Shown piece after piece: positions 46,716 to 56,031 of a stretch of 64,000 bases of DNA. The DNA comes from Rubricoccus sp963708165 (GTDB lineage: Bacteria; Bacteroidota; Rhodothermia; Rhodothermales; Rubricoccaceae). The notes under the pieces are model-generated. The model did not search any database. It worked only from the letters and a program-made list of their open reading frames with translations, and was not told where the DNA came from. Position numbers and translations under genes: made by a program. The first letter of the stretch is position 1, and each line of letters starts with the position of its first letter. The stretch spans positions 1,054,001 through 1,118,000 of the forward strand of contig OY970187.1 in NCBI GenBank assembly GCA_963708165.1. The letters are read 5' to 3'.

Positions 46716-47222
46716 CTACACGTCGATGGTTACGAGCGCACATGCTGTCGCGAAGCCCAGCGCGCGCTTCATGGTAGGGTAGGCCTGCGCGGTCGTGACG
46801 GCGAGCGCGAGCTCGACCACGCCGCGGTCTCCGAACCGATCAAGAAGCCTCTGGCGCGGCTCGGCCGGGTCCTCTCTTCCAGCAGTCATCCGCGCGAACG
46901 CGACGGCGTCGGCCTCTGGCGCCGTCAGCGGCTCGCCCGCGAGAACTGCGCGGATGGACGGCGCGCTCACGCCAGAGGCCCGAGCGGCGTTGACCTCAAT
47001 CTGTACGCACGTGCCGCAGTCGGCCTCTTGGGTGGCCGCGATGCGCGCGGCGTGGTAGACCTCAGGCGGAAGCACCTTCCGGTGGCCCGTCGCGGGTTGC
47101 AGCAGGCCGAACTTGATGGCCGCGCCCGGATCGTGCTCGGCGACGTAGCGGAGGTAGTCGACCGGCGCGCCGAGCCTGGCTTCGGCGTTGTCCAGGGAGC
47201 GGCGGAGGATGGAGCGGAGCAT
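46716..47222 (-). CDS. Carboxymuconolactone decarboxylase/AhpD-like protein
   Basis: 168 residues, all helical. The redox motif CGTC in EADCGTCVQIEVNAA followed by a conserved His/Glu environment is typical of AhpD-like members of the family, which act as peroxidase partners. The second half (DRGVVELALAVTTAQAYPTMKRAL) is family-like. The ATG at 47222 is the natural start. Its substrate is not known. Confidence 0.85.
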   Translation of the reverse strand: MLRSILRRSLDNAEARLGAPVDYLRYVAEHDPGAAIKFGLLQPATGHRKVLPPEVYHAARIAATQEADCGTCVQIEVNAARASGVSAPSIRAVLAGEPLTAPEADAVAFARMTAGREDPAEPRQRLLDRFGDRGVVELALAVTTAQAYPTMKRALGFATACALVTIDV

Positions 47223-47325
47223 GGTGCCAGAGGCTGTGTGCGGCAGGCTACGGCCGTGCGCGCTTTTGGTGACGCGCGAACCGCGCTGGCCTCTGGCGGG
47301 TGAATGCCCAAACCACCGCTACCAG

Positions 47326-48279
47326 ATGCGTTCTCTCGCTCTCGCACTGCTCCTGCCTCTGGCGGGATGCACCGCCGTTCAGGGCATCGCCCTGAATTTC
47401 GTCTACGACCACCAGGACCTGCCCGCGGAGAACGTGCAGGCCGACATCAGCTACGTCGAGGAGTCGCTCGATCCCAAGCATCGCCTGAACCTGTTCTTCC
47501 CGCTCGAAGACTCGGTCCGCCAGAGGCCATGGCCGACCGTCGTCTACGTGCATGGCGGCAGTTGGGTCGAGGGCGACAAAGACCTCACGTTCGGCGGCGA
47601 GGACATTTACGGCAACATCGGACGCTTCTTCGCCTCGCGCGGCATCGGCGCGGCGACGGTCAACTACCGCCTGCAACCCAGCGTGACGTGGCAGGAGCAA
47701 GTCTCAGACGTAGCGCGCGCCGTCGCCGAGGTGCAACGCCGCATCGAGGCCTCTGGCGGAGACCCGAACGGTTTGGTGCTCATGGGCCACTCGGCGGGCG
47801 CACACCTGATCGGGCACGTTGCGCTCGACCGCGCAGCGCAAGAGGCGGCGGGGATTGCGCCAGAGGCCATCTGCGGCGCCATCCCGGTCAGCGGCGCGGG
47901 GCTTGACCTGAGAGACCGCGAGTCGTTCGAGATCGCGGACAACTACGCGTTTTACCAGGCGCGCTTTGCTCCGCCCGGCACGCCCACGCAGCAGACCCCA
48001 CCTCTGGAAGCGGAGGCATGGCAAACGGCAGCGTCGGTCGTGCCGCTCATCACGGCCGCGTCCCCGCCGTTTCTCGTCATCTACGCCGAGGGCGACTACC
48101 CCGCGTTGGTGCGCCAGAACGAGCTCACGATCGCAGCGCTGCGAGCCTCTGGCGTACCGACAGATGTCGCCATCGAGCCCGGCAACTCTCACGAGCGCAT
48201 CATTGCAACGCTGAGCCAGGAGGGCAAGGCGGCAGGTCCCGCGATGCTCCGCTTCGTGCGCGGCCTGCGCTGCGAGTAG
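47326..48279 (+). CDS. Alpha/beta-hydrolase lipoprotein (esterase/lipase type)
   Basis: 317 residues from the ATG at 47326; lipobox PLAGC. The oxyanion motif HGGSW is followed by the nucleophile elbow GHSAGAH, a later acid region (YAEGDYPALVRQ) and a catalytic His in GNSHERI. This is the carboxylesterase (BD-FAE-like) arrangement. It probably hydrolyses an ester in the envelope. It diverges from the AhpD-like gene with a 103-base gap. Confidence 0.88.
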   Translation: MRSLALALLLPLAGCTAVQGIALNFVYDHQDLPAENVQADISYVEESLDPKHRLNLFFPLEDSVRQRPWPTVVYVHGGSWVEGDKDLTFGGEDIYGNIGRFFASRGIGAATVNYRLQPSVTWQEQVSDVARAVAEVQRRIEASGGDPNGLVLMGHSAGAHLIGHVALDRAAQEAAGIAPEAICGAIPVSGAGLDLRDRESFEIADNYAFYQARFAPPGTPTQQTPPLEAEAWQTAASVVPLITAASPPFLVIYAEGDYPALVRQNELTIAALRASGVPTDVAIEPGNSHERIIATLSQEGKAAGPAMLRFVRGLRCE

Positions 48280-48297
48280 CCGCCGCACCACGTCCCT

Positions 48298-48315
48298 GCC
48301 TCTGGCGCCAGAGGC
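48298..48315. repeat. 18-bp palindrome between hydrolase and DinB genes
   Basis: Perfect copy of GCCTCTGGCGCCAGAGGC in the 67-base gap. Confidence 0.92.
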
Positions 48316-48346
48316 GCTCTCCTCGCGCCCTTGCACTCCTGAACCG

Positions 48347-48850
48347 ATGACCGACCGCCCCCGCCCTGAGGAATACGTCCCGTTCTACGCAGCCTATATC
48401 GACGCCGTCCCGGACGTGGATCTGTTCGAGGCGCTGGAATCGCAGCCCGTGGAGTTGGATCAGCTTCTGGCGGACGCAGATCCGGACTACGCGTACGAGC
48501 CCGGCAAGTGGACCGTGCTAGAAGCCATCCAGCACATAGCCGATACTGAGCGTGTATTCGCGTTTCGTGCTCTCTGGTGGGCGCGTGGGGGCACGGCGCC
48601 TCTGGCGGGGTTCGATCAAGACGCGTGGATGCAGCACACGTCGGCGCAAACTCTCGGAGAGGCATTTACGGAGTTCCTCGCCGTGCGCGCGTCCACGCTC
48701 GCGCTGTTTCAGCCTCTGGCGCCAGAGGCGTGGGAACGCGGCGGCAAGGCCTCTGGCGCGCACATGACGGTTCGCGCCGCGGCGTGGATCTCGGCCGGTC
48801 ATGTGGCGCACCACACGCGGATCCTGCGAGAGCGCTACGGACTGGGCTAG
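48347..48850 (+). CDS. DinB-superfamily protein
   Basis: 167 residues with the four-helix DinB/YfiT fold. Metal-binding histidines are expected in the helix containing EAIQHIADTERVFAF and in GHVAHHTRILRERYG, and both are present. Members are thiol-dependent transferases or of unknown role. The 18-bp palindrome at 48712-48729 is read in frame as PLAPEA in a loop (FQPLAPEAWERG). Confidence 0.85.
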   Translation: MTDRPRPEEYVPFYAAYIDAVPDVDLFEALESQPVELDQLLADADPDYAYEPGKWTVLEAIQHIADTERVFAFRALWWARGGTAPLAGFDQDAWMQHTSAQTLGEAFTEFLAVRASTLALFQPLAPEAWERGGKASGAHMTVRAAAWISAGHVAHHTRILRERYGLG

Positions 48851-48856
48851 CGGCTG

Positions 48857-48874
48857 GCCTCTGGCGCCAGAGGC
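48857..48874. repeat. 18-bp palindrome after the DinB gene
   Basis: Perfect copy of GCCTCTGGCGCCAGAGGC, seven bases after the DinB stop. Confidence 0.92.
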
Positions 48875-49332
48875 TTGAGAGAACGCGTCGCTGAGCTATG
48901 CTTCTGCATGCACTGCAGTCCTCCAGAGAGTGGTCGGCAGCCGAAAACCGAGAGGGACGACCTCATGCACCAAAACGGCGAGTGAGAAAGCCTCGATAGA
49001 TGGCCGCTAGAGAGGGCTCCTGGCGCCCAGTGAGCAGTCCTGTCTCTCGGTTATCCGTTGACGTCGTGTTTTCGTGCGCCACACCTTGGACTCTAATCGT
49101 CATCCTCGCTCATCGGCGGACGAAAAGAGAGAGGTGGGATGATCGCGAAAACATAGCCACACACACTTGATATTAAAATTAACATTTACGACTCATGCTT
49201 AGACCTCCTTGCATATGTTAAATTACCGCCACACGTCTGGACTTTACACGTCCTGAGCGACTGTTGCGGGTTGCGATGATGGCGTGTGCTCCACGCACGG
49301 GTGCTCTCAGGAGCGCCCCAGCCCTCTTCGCT
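48875..49332. other. 458-base gene-free region with an A/T-rich island
   Basis: No gene seen. Bases about 49160-49225 are strikingly A/T-rich for this window (TTGATATTAAAATTAACA, then CATATGTTAAATTACC), as expected of a promoter for the secreted protein that follows. The stretch, and the first 365 bases of the next gene, contain no copy of the repeated word. Confidence 0.6.
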
Positions 49333-51654
49333 ATGCGAACGTCTATTACGCCCGCCTTCTGGTCACTCCTTGTTTTTACTGGCCTGGCGTTGTCTCTAGG
49401 GCACCCCGCGTTCGCGCAGAGCTTTACGGTCGATGAGGCGTCGAGCGCCGTCGTCGCCGACGTCGAGGACGGCACGCTGGTCTGGCTCGACTACGACGAC
49501 GACGGCGACCCGGACTTGGTCGTCATAGGCGTCGACGCGAGCGGGGTCAGCTATGGGGAGGTGTACCGGAACGACCTGGGCGTTCTCGTCCGCGACGACG
49601 CCAACAGCGCGGTCATCGCTGACGTGAGCGATGGCGACCTCGCCGTCGCGGATGTCGACCTCGACGGCGACCCCGACCTCGCGCTCACCGGCATCGACGC
49701 CAGAGGCGTTCGGTATGGCGAGATCTACCGCAACGACGGGGGCGTCTTCGTCCGCGACATCGTCAGCAGCGACAACATCGCCGACGTGAACGGAGGGGCG
49801 CTGGCCTGGGGCGACATCGACGGCGACGGTGACCCCGACCTGGCGCTGGGTGGGCGCATCTCGGACGACATGACGAGCGCTGTTGGATACGTCTACAAAA
49901 GCTTCAACGGCCGACTAGGCGGCCCCCAGTACCGGACCTTTCTGGGCGGGGGCAACGGCGGGAGACGCCTCTACGAGGGAGACCTGGCCTGGGCCGACTA
50001 CGACGGCGACGGCGACATGGATCTCACACTCGTCGGCTCTGGCTATAAAACGCAGTCGAATCGCCGTCGGAGGCTGGTCTCGGTGAGTCTCCACCTCCAG
50101 AACGGTGCCGGCCAGTTCTACGCCAGCGGAGCGTTCCGACGCTACATCCCCATCCTTGAGAACGGCACACTTGCGTGGGGGGACGTTGACGGCGATGGCG
50201 ACCTCGACCTCGCCGTCACCGGCCGCCAGTCTGTCCGGGACTACGCCGGGCCCTTCGCAGGACGCACGACGCGCCGGTTCCGCACGACCAGCGCGTTTCA
50301 CGGCGAAGTGCTGGTCAACGAGGGAGGCCGCTTTACCCGCACCAACGCCGTCGTCGCCGACGTCGACCGCGGCGCGCTGGCCTGGGGCGACTACGACGGC
50401 GACGGCGACCTCGACCTCGCGCTGACGGGACTCGGCGAGGGCTCGGAGAACGCGCTCAGCGAAATCTACCGCAACGACGGCGGCACCCTCGTCCGCGACG
50501 ACGCCGCTAGCGCGGCGCTCCGCCCCGCCGCCGGCGGCGGGCTCGCCTGGGCCGACTACGACGGCGACGGCGACCTCGACTTGGCCGTGACCGGCCGCGA
50601 CGACTCCGGGGCGCCGTTCGGCATGGTGTACCGAAACGGGCCGGCCGCCTCTGGCGCCGCGCCGACCGCCGACGCGGGCGCAGACCGCGCCATGGAGTGT
50701 GACAACCTCAACTTCAGCACCGTCCAGTTCGACGGGTCGGGCTCGAGCGACCCCGACAGCCGCTGGCTGAGCTACGTCTGGAGCCAGGACGGAGAGGAGA
50801 TCGGCACGGGCCGAAACCCAGAGTTCACGCTCTCATGTGGGACTCACGTTCTCACCTTGACCGTCACGGATCCGAGTGGCCTTTCTGACACGGACGAGAT
50901 CGAGATCACACTCCCCCCTGCCCTCGTCCTCACGCTCCGTTCGGTTCCAGTGGGCTCGGAGATCGTGGTCGGCCCCGGTGAGTCCTTTCTCTTCAACTAC
51001 AACCTCGAGAACCTGACGCGGTACGTCCTAGGCGGGGACGCATGGTTCGTAGCGACCGACGCGAGCGGAGCGGAGGTGTTGAGGAGCGACCCGGTCGTGT
51101 TCGGGCTCAAAGAGTACCGGGACCGGTCGTGGCGGCTCCTCGCCGATGTCCCGGCCGAGGCCGCCACGGGCGCCTACACGCTGACCGGCTACATCGGGAT
51201 CTATCCCGACGAGGTCTTCGACACCAGCCTTCTGCCGTTCACCGTGCGGAGCACGGACGCGTTCGTCTCGGCAAAGCGCACAGCGGGCGGGCCTCTGGCG
51301 TGGGGCGTTCGCGACGCCGACACAGGGCTTCCGATTTCGAGCGCGCTGGCCGCGCGGGCGGAGGCCAAGCACGAAGAGGCCGACGAGCCGCCAGCGCTCG
51401 CGCTCGGCGCTCCGTATCCGAACCCGACCTCTGGCGCCGTGACGGTCCCATACGTCGTGCCAGAGTCGTCTGTCGCCCGGCTCAGCGTCTACGACGTGCT
51501 CGGACGCGAGGTGGCCCGGCTCGCTGACGAGGCGGTGGAGGCGGGCACCCACCAGGCATCGTTCCAAACGGGTGGGCTACCGGCGGGGACCTATCTGATC
51601 CGGCTGGACGTCGGCGGGACGGTGGTCACGACTCGGCTCGTCGTCTCGCGTTGA
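49333..51654 (+). CDS. Secreted FG-GAP/VCBS repeat protein with type IX sorting domain
   Basis: 773 residues from the ATG at 49333. Signal peptide (FWSLLVFTGLALSLGHPAFAQ), then about seven FG-GAP-type repeats with calcium-binding DxDxDGD loops (DYDDDGDPDL, DIDGDGDPDL, DYDGDGDMDL, DVDGDGDLDL, DYDGDGDLDL) that should fold as a beta-propeller. A PKD-like domain follows (ADAGADRAMECD, FDGSGSSDPDS, TLTVTDPSG), then a linking domain. The C-terminal type IX sorting domain has PYPNPTSGAVTVPY, LSVYDVLGREVA and GLPAGTYLIRLD. Probably an adhesin or surface protein exported by type IX secretion. Confidence 0.9.
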   Translation: MRTSITPAFWSLLVFTGLALSLGHPAFAQSFTVDEASSAVVADVEDGTLVWLDYDDDGDPDLVVIGVDASGVSYGEVYRNDLGVLVRDDANSAVIADVSDGDLAVADVDLDGDPDLALTGIDARGVRYGEIYRNDGGVFVRDIVSSDNIADVNGGALAWGDIDGDGDPDLALGGRISDDMTSAVGYVYKSFNGRLGGPQYRTFLGGGNGGRRLYEGDLAWADYDGDGDMDLTLVGSGYKTQSNRRRRLVSVSLHLQNGAGQFYASGAFRRYIPILENGTLAWGDVDGDGDLDLAVTGRQSVRDYAGPFAGRTTRRFRTTSAFHGEVLVNEGGRFTRTNAVVADVDRGALAWGDYDGDGDLDLALTGLGEGSENALSEIYRNDGGTLVRDDAASAALRPAAGGGLAWADYDGDGDLDLAVTGRDDSGAPFGMVYRNGPAASGAAPTADAGADRAMECDNLNFSTVQFDGSGSSDPDSRWLSYVWSQDGEEIGTGRNPEFTLSCGTHVLTLTVTDPSGLSDTDEIEITLPPALVLTLRSVPVGSEIVVGPGESFLFNYNLENLTRYVLGGDAWFVATDASGAEVLRSDPVVFGLKEYRDRSWRLLADVPAEAATGAYTLTGYIGIYPDEVFDTSLLPFTVRSTDAFVSAKRTAGGPLAWGVRDADTGLPISSALAARAEAKHEEADEPPALALGAPYPNPTSGAVTVPYVVPESSVARLSVYDVLGREVARLADEAVEAGTHQASFQTGGLPAGTYLIRLDVGGTVVTTRLVVSR

Positions 51655-51727
51655 CGCCGCGACGGCCGTGTGGCGCGCTCCCCGCCGAGCGGCCGCAAGC
51701 GCGACTTCGCGCCAGAGGCCTCTCGCG

Positions 51728-53536
51728 TTACAGCTCGTCCTCTTCTACGGGTTCCTCCTCCACGTCCGGCAGCGCCGAGCCCGCCGCCTTGAGCACGGCG
51801 TCCAGGAACTCGTCGGAGGACATGGACTCGTACCACCGGACCTGCCGGGCGGATGCAGGGAAACGGCGCATCCAAGCCGCAAGGATGCGCATCTCGTCCA
51901 CGTCGGCGCGAAGGTGCGCCTCTGGCGGCAGCGCCAGAGGATCGAAGTGCTCGTCCAACGTCTTCCGGAGGTCCTCGATGGGGCCCGCCGTGAGATTGGC
52001 CGCGATGTTGACGCGGGCGGCGAGGCGGCCGTAGCGCATCAGGAACAGCTGGGCGCCGCCGTCCTCGAACTCGGCGTAGCCGGGCGCCAGAGGCTCCACG
52101 AGGACCACGTTGTGATCGTGCACAGGAGAGGCGATCTGCTTCTGGCGCCCGAGCGTGTTGGTCAGGCGCTCGCGCTGATCGCGGTACCAGGCCGCGCTTT
52201 CGAACTCGCGGGCGGCGGCGGCCTCGTGCATAGCCGTTTCGAGCGCGTCCAGCGCGTCCGTATCGCGGCCGGTGAGAAAGGCGCGCACGCGCTCCACCTC
52301 GTCGGCGTAGGCGTCGGCGGCGCCGCCCAGGCAGGGCGCGCCGCACCGTCCCATCTCGTGGTAGAGGCACGGGCGGCCCAGCTGAAACACGTTTTCCTCG
52401 CACTCGCGCAGCTTGAACAGGCGCCCGATGATCTCGACGAGTTCGTCGGCCTGGCCGCGCCGCGCCAGAGGCCCGTAGTACTCGGCGCCGTCGTGCGCGA
52501 TGCGGGGCACCCAGGAGATGGTGGGATACGCCGAGGTCACGTCCAGCCGCAAAAACGGGTAGTCGCGGTAGCGGCGCAGCGCGCGGTTGTAGACCGGGAG
52601 GATGCTCTTGATGCGGCGGCTCTCGTCCAAGAGCGCGCCCAGTTCGGTCCCGGTCTCGTCCCAGGTCACCTCGCGCACATCGCGCACGAGCTTTTTGGTC
52701 TTGGGCGGGTGGTTCTCCACGCCCACGAAGTAGGAGCGGACTCGGTTTTTGAGGTTCTTGGCCTTGCCGACGTAGATCACACGACCTCTCCCATCGCGCA
52801 TGGAGTACACGCCGGGGCGCTCGGGCAAATCCGGCAGCATCTCCTCGCGAATCTTCTTCAGGTGCGAGGGCTCCCGGCGCGTGTCCTTGTAGCGCCGGTG
52901 CTGGAAGGTGAGCAGATCCTCCACGGTCTCGACGCCGAACTCGATCTGCATCCGCGTGAGCAAAATCCACAACAGCTCGGCCGTCGCCCCGGCGTCGCCG
53001 AGTGCGCGGTGGCGGCCTTTGACTGTGATGCCGAAGTGCTCGGTCAGGCGCGAGAGGCCCTTCGACGGCAACGCCGAGAGCAAGCGCCGCGCAAGCCGCA
53101 GCGTGTCGACGGCGTCGTTCTGGATAGGTGGCAGCCCCGCCTCGTCCAGCGCGAGGTCCAAAAAGCGGAGGTCGAACGGGAGGTTGTGCGCCACCATGAT
53201 GGCGTCGCCCAAAAACTCGCGGAAGCGCGGCATTACCTCCTTCACCGTCGGCTGGCCGTAGACCATGCCGGTGGAGATGCCGGTCAGGCGCGTGATGCGC
53301 CGCGGCACGTGCCGCTCGGGGTCGATGAGCTGCTGAAACTCCTCCGTGACCTCGCCGCCCACCATCCGCACGGCGCCCACCTCAATGAGGCGGTCCTCGC
53401 CTGCCCGAGAGCCCGTGGTCTCGGTGTCGACGATGCAGAACGTGGCCTCGGAGACGAGCAAGCCTCTGGCGGAACGGGGTGTTGGCGGGGCGGTAGCCCG
53501 GAAGGTACCGGGTGCGTGTGACGACGTGTGTGTCAC
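51728..53536 (-). CDS. DnaQ-type exonuclease fused to UvrC-like GIY-YIG nuclease
   Basis: 602 residues. N-terminal DEDDh 3'-5' exonuclease (DTETTG at residues 37-42, AHNLPFDLRFLD, and RHRALGDAGAT containing the last His/Asp). A UvrC N-terminal-like domain follows, with the GIY-YIG core RPGVYSMRDGRGRVIYVGKAKNLKNRVRSYF and a Cys cluster (CLYHEMGRCGAPC) as in UvrC. The UvrC C-terminal nuclease and helix-hairpin-helix domains are missing. Such fusions are known as DNA polymerase III epsilon-like/UvrC-like or Cho-like proteins and are thought to act in DNA repair. The C-terminus ends in an acidic DVEEEPVEEDEL tail. Confidence 0.92.
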   Translation of the reverse strand: MTHTSSHAPGTFRATAPPTPRSARGLLVSEATFCIVDTETTGSRAGEDRLIEVGAVRMVGGEVTEEFQQLIDPERHVPRRITRLTGISTGMVYGQPTVKEVMPRFREFLGDAIMVAHNLPFDLRFLDLALDEAGLPPIQNDAVDTLRLARRLLSALPSKGLSRLTEHFGITVKGRHRALGDAGATAELLWILLTRMQIEFGVETVEDLLTFQHRRYKDTRREPSHLKKIREEMLPDLPERPGVYSMRDGRGRVIYVGKAKNLKNRVRSYFVGVENHPPKTKKLVRDVREVTWDETGTELGALLDESRRIKSILPVYNRALRRYRDYPFLRLDVTSAYPTISWVPRIAHDGAEYYGPLARRGQADELVEIIGRLFKLRECEENVFQLGRPCLYHEMGRCGAPCLGGAADAYADEVERVRAFLTGRDTDALDALETAMHEAAAAREFESAAWYRDQRERLTNTLGRQKQIASPVHDHNVVLVEPLAPGYAEFEDGGAQLFLMRYGRLAARVNIAANLTAGPIEDLRKTLDEHFDPLALPPEAHLRADVDEMRILAAWMRRFPASARQVRWYESMSSDEFLDAVLKAAGSALPDVEEEPVEEDEL

Positions 53537-53591
53537 GCTCGGATTGTCTGTACCCTAGGCGACTGCCCCTCGCGATTTGGCCTCTGGCGCC

Positions 53592-53834
53592 ATGAACCCG
53601 TCTTTCCTTATCTCTCTTGGGTTTGCGTCGCTAAGCGCCGGCCTGGCGGGACTTCTCATTTTCGCAACGCGCCGCGCCGGGTACCGGCTGCGAGAGTTCT
53701 CGCCGGTCCGGGACCGCTGGGTGTTGATCGCGGTCGCCGCCGCGGGCATTACGCTCTCGGTGACGGCGGCCCTCGCGCTCTCGGGCGCACTCGCCGACCT
53801 CGACGCGCGACCTCCACTCGCTGGCGGTGACTGA
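53592..53834 (+). CDS. Small two-helix membrane protein
   Basis: 80 residues from the ATG at 53592: two hydrophobic helices (LISLGFASLSAGLAGLLIFA, WVLIAVAAAGITLSVTAALALSGAL) joined by a basic loop. Family not recognised. It overlaps the next membrane protein gene by eight bases, so the two are probably translated together. Confidence 0.55.
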   Translation: MNPSFLISLGFASLSAGLAGLLIFATRRAGYRLREFSPVRDRWVLIAVAAAGITLSVTAALALSGALADLDARPPLAGGD

Positions 53835-54522
53835 TCGCAGCGGTAACGGTCGGCGACGGTCGCGCTGGCGCTCTCGCGCTTTGGCGAGCGCATCGTCCAT
53901 CGCGTGGTCGATGTGGGCGCTGGTGGGCTTTCAGGTGTTCCGCGTGTTCGTAGAGGTGCTTCTGGCGGGCGCGCACACCGTGGGCATGGTCCCAGAGGCT
54001 GTGACGTGGTCGGGCTCCAACTTCGACGTGCTGACCGGCATCTCCGCGCTCGGTCTCGGGCTATGGGCGAGACGCGCCAAGCCGCCAGAGGCGGTGATCT
54101 GGGCGTGGAACGTGGGTGGTCTCGTGCTGCTCGCGGTCGTGGTGGTCACGGCGGCGCGCTCGGCGTTCGGGTTTATGGAGACGGAGCCACGCATGACGTT
54201 TCCTACCACGTGGCCCGGCATCTGGCTGCCGACGTGGCTGGTGCAGGCGGCACTGTTCGGGCACATTCTCGTGTTCCGAAAGCTGCTCCGCGCTCGGTCG
54301 CGCCGCGAGCGAACAGATCGTGAGCCCGCGCCTCGCATGGAGCACTCGGCCAAGAAAACCGCCTGGAACATGCCCCGCGTTGAGCTTCCGCCTGACGAGC
54401 GCCCCTCCTCACGCGCGCCCGGCGCGAGCCCCGCACCGGCACTTAGGGCACAGGCCTACGGCCGCGTTCCCGGCACGAAGCAGGCCGCTCCGCCAGAAGC
54501 CTCTGGCGACGAGACCGAGTGA
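53827..54522 (+). CDS. Multi-helix membrane protein of unknown function
   Basis: 231 residues from a GTG at 53827. Four hydrophobic helices occupy about residues 20-165 (MWALVGFQVFRVFVEVLLAGA, SNFDVLTGISALGLGLW, VIWAWNVGGLVLLAVVVVTAA, IWLPTWLVQAALFGHILVF). A basic, Pro/Ala-rich cytoplasmic tail ending in PPEASGDETE follows. Conserved-looking FQVFRVFVE and NFDVLTG segments suggest a widespread but uncharacterised family. Function unknown. Confidence 0.65.
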   Translation: MTDRSGNGRRRSRWRSRALASASSIAWSMWALVGFQVFRVFVEVLLAGAHTVGMVPEAVTWSGSNFDVLTGISALGLGLWARRAKPPEAVIWAWNVGGLVLLAVVVVTAARSAFGFMETEPRMTFPTTWPGIWLPTWLVQAALFGHILVFRKLLRARSRRERTDREPAPRMEHSAKKTAWNMPRVELPPDERPSSRAPGASPAPALRAQAYGRVPGTKQAAPPEASGDETE

Positions 54523-54529
54523 GAACGGC

Positions 54530-54547
54530 GCCTCTGGCGCCAGAGGC
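54530..54547. repeat. 18-bp palindrome between convergent genes
   Basis: Perfect copy of GCCTCTGGCGCCAGAGGC filling most of the 27-base gap between the stops of the membrane protein and alkaline phosphatase genes. Confidence 0.93.
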
Positions 54548-54549
54548 GG

Positions 54550-55947
54550 CTACGGCGTGAGGCCGAGCGCGGCGAACAAGCGCCGGCCGACTTCGTCGTT
54601 GGTCATGTGGCCGCGGAAGCGCTCCATGCCCGGGCCCCAGGCGTAAAGGCCCACGTCGACGGCCGTGTGGCCGCTCGTGGTCCATCCGATGCCTGCAGGC
54701 TCGGAGATCAGGTCGCGGATGAGCAAGCTGACCGCTCCGCGGTCGCGTGCACGTACAGCACCGCGGATGGCCTCGGCCACGCCGTCTTCCAGCTCTCCAA
54801 CGCCCAGGCCTTCGCGGACGATTTCGACAGGATCGCCGCCAGAGGCGAGCGTGTTGCCCATGCCTTCGAGGCTGGCCGTGGCGTCCAAAATGGGCTGCGG
54901 GTCCCAGGCGTAGATGCCGTCGCGACCGAGCGACATGCCGCCGGTCTCGTGGTCGGACGTGGCGACGATGAGCGTGCCGCCGTTCTCTTCAGCCCAGTCT
55001 CGCGCCGCACCGAGGGCCTCGTTGTAGGCCAGGATGTCGTGCAGGTGGCCGACCGGATCGTTGCCGTGCCCGGCGTGGTCGATGCGGCTCGCCTCGACCA
55101 TGAGGAAGAAGCCTCTGGCGCCCGCCTCTTTCCCGAGGAGGTCCATCGCGCGCGTCGTCATCTCGGCGAGCGACGGTTCGTCGGTCTCGTCGCGGTCGAC
55201 TTCGTAGGCGAGGTGTGAGGAGGCCATGACGGCCGCGGCGGGCAGCGAGGTGATCGCGCTGAACGATGCCCCGTCGGTGACGGTGATGGCGCCGGTAGTC
55301 TCTTCGAACTCGCGGAGCAGGTCGCGTCCGTCGTCGCGGCCCTGGAAAAAGCCGAGGCCGCCGCCGAAGAAGAGGTCCACGCCAGAGGCGATGAACTGCT
55401 CGGCGATGTCCGCCTCTTGCGAACGCTGCTCGACGTGCGCGGCGAATGAAGCGGGCGTGGCGTGCGTGATGCGGCTCGTGGCGACCAAGCCTGTGGCCAT
55501 GCCGCGCGCCTCGGCGGCTTCGAGAATGGTGCGGCACGGCGTCTTGTCCGGGTTCATCCCGATGGCGCCGTTGTACGTTTTGACGCCGCACGAGTACGCC
55601 GTCGCGCCCGCAGCCGAATCGGTGACGCGGTTGTCCGTAGCGGAGGTCTCGACGGCACCGACCAAGCCGCTGGCGGGCACCCACTCGCGGCCGAGCGCCT
55701 CGGCGGCGGCGGCGCCCATCGTGGCCGAGGTCGGCCCGAAGCCGTCGGCGATAAAGAGCACGAGGTTTTGCGGCTCTTGTGCTGCTTCCAAAGCAGTCAA
55801 GGTCGCGTCCAACGTGGCCATGTCCACTTCGGCGCGGGCTGACCCGTCGCCAGAGGCCTCTGGCGCTGGGAGCGCGGTCTGGGCGCCGGAGGAGCAGGCG
55901 GTGAAAGCGAGGGCGGCGGCGAGCGCCGCCAGAGGCAGTCGGGGCAT
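54550..55947 (-). CDS. Alkaline phosphatase, PhoA-type lipoprotein
   Basis: 465 residues; removes phosphate from organic esters in the envelope. Lipobox AFTAC. Metal and catalytic motifs are in order: LFIADGFGPT, the nucleophile Ser in VTDSAAGATAYSCGVKTYNGAIG, THATPASFAAH, VEASRIDHAGHGNDPVGH and SDHETGGM, and a late His in TSGHTAVDVGLYAWG. No Pho box could be recognised upstream. The linker after the lipobox (PAPEASGDGSA) is repeat-encoded (CGCCAGAGGCCTCTGGCG near 55849-55866). Confidence 0.94.
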   Translation of the reverse strand: MPRLPLAALAAALAFTACSSGAQTALPAPEASGDGSARAEVDMATLDATLTALEAAQEPQNLVLFIADGFGPTSATMGAAAAEALGREWVPASGLVGAVETSATDNRVTDSAAGATAYSCGVKTYNGAIGMNPDKTPCRTILEAAEARGMATGLVATSRITHATPASFAAHVEQRSQEADIAEQFIASGVDLFFGGGLGFFQGRDDGRDLLREFEETTGAITVTDGASFSAITSLPAAAVMASSHLAYEVDRDETDEPSLAEMTTRAMDLLGKEAGARGFFLMVEASRIDHAGHGNDPVGHLHDILAYNEALGAARDWAEENGGTLIVATSDHETGGMSLGRDGIYAWDPQPILDATASLEGMGNTLASGGDPVEIVREGLGVGELEDGVAEAIRGAVRARDRGAVSLLIRDLISEPAGIGWTTSGHTAVDVGLYAWGPGMERFRGHMTNDEVGRRLFAALGLTP

Positions 55948-56013
55948 GGGTGCGGTAGGAATCTGCCGAAACGTACCGACGCGCTCCGCCGCGTGGCGTC
56001 ACGTCTGTGTGAG

Positions 56014-56031
56014 GCCTCTGGCGCCAGAGGC
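56014..56031. repeat. 18-bp palindrome abutting a stop codon
   Basis: Perfect copy of GCCTCTGGCGCCAGAGGC ending one base before the stop codon of the SRA-HNH gene (56032-56034). Confidence 0.93.

Noticed and set aside
51591..52970. 459-residue frame overlapping the exonuclease/GIY-YIG gene
   Set aside because: It is a shifted frame of the same strand, extremely rich in Arg and Pro, with no domain.
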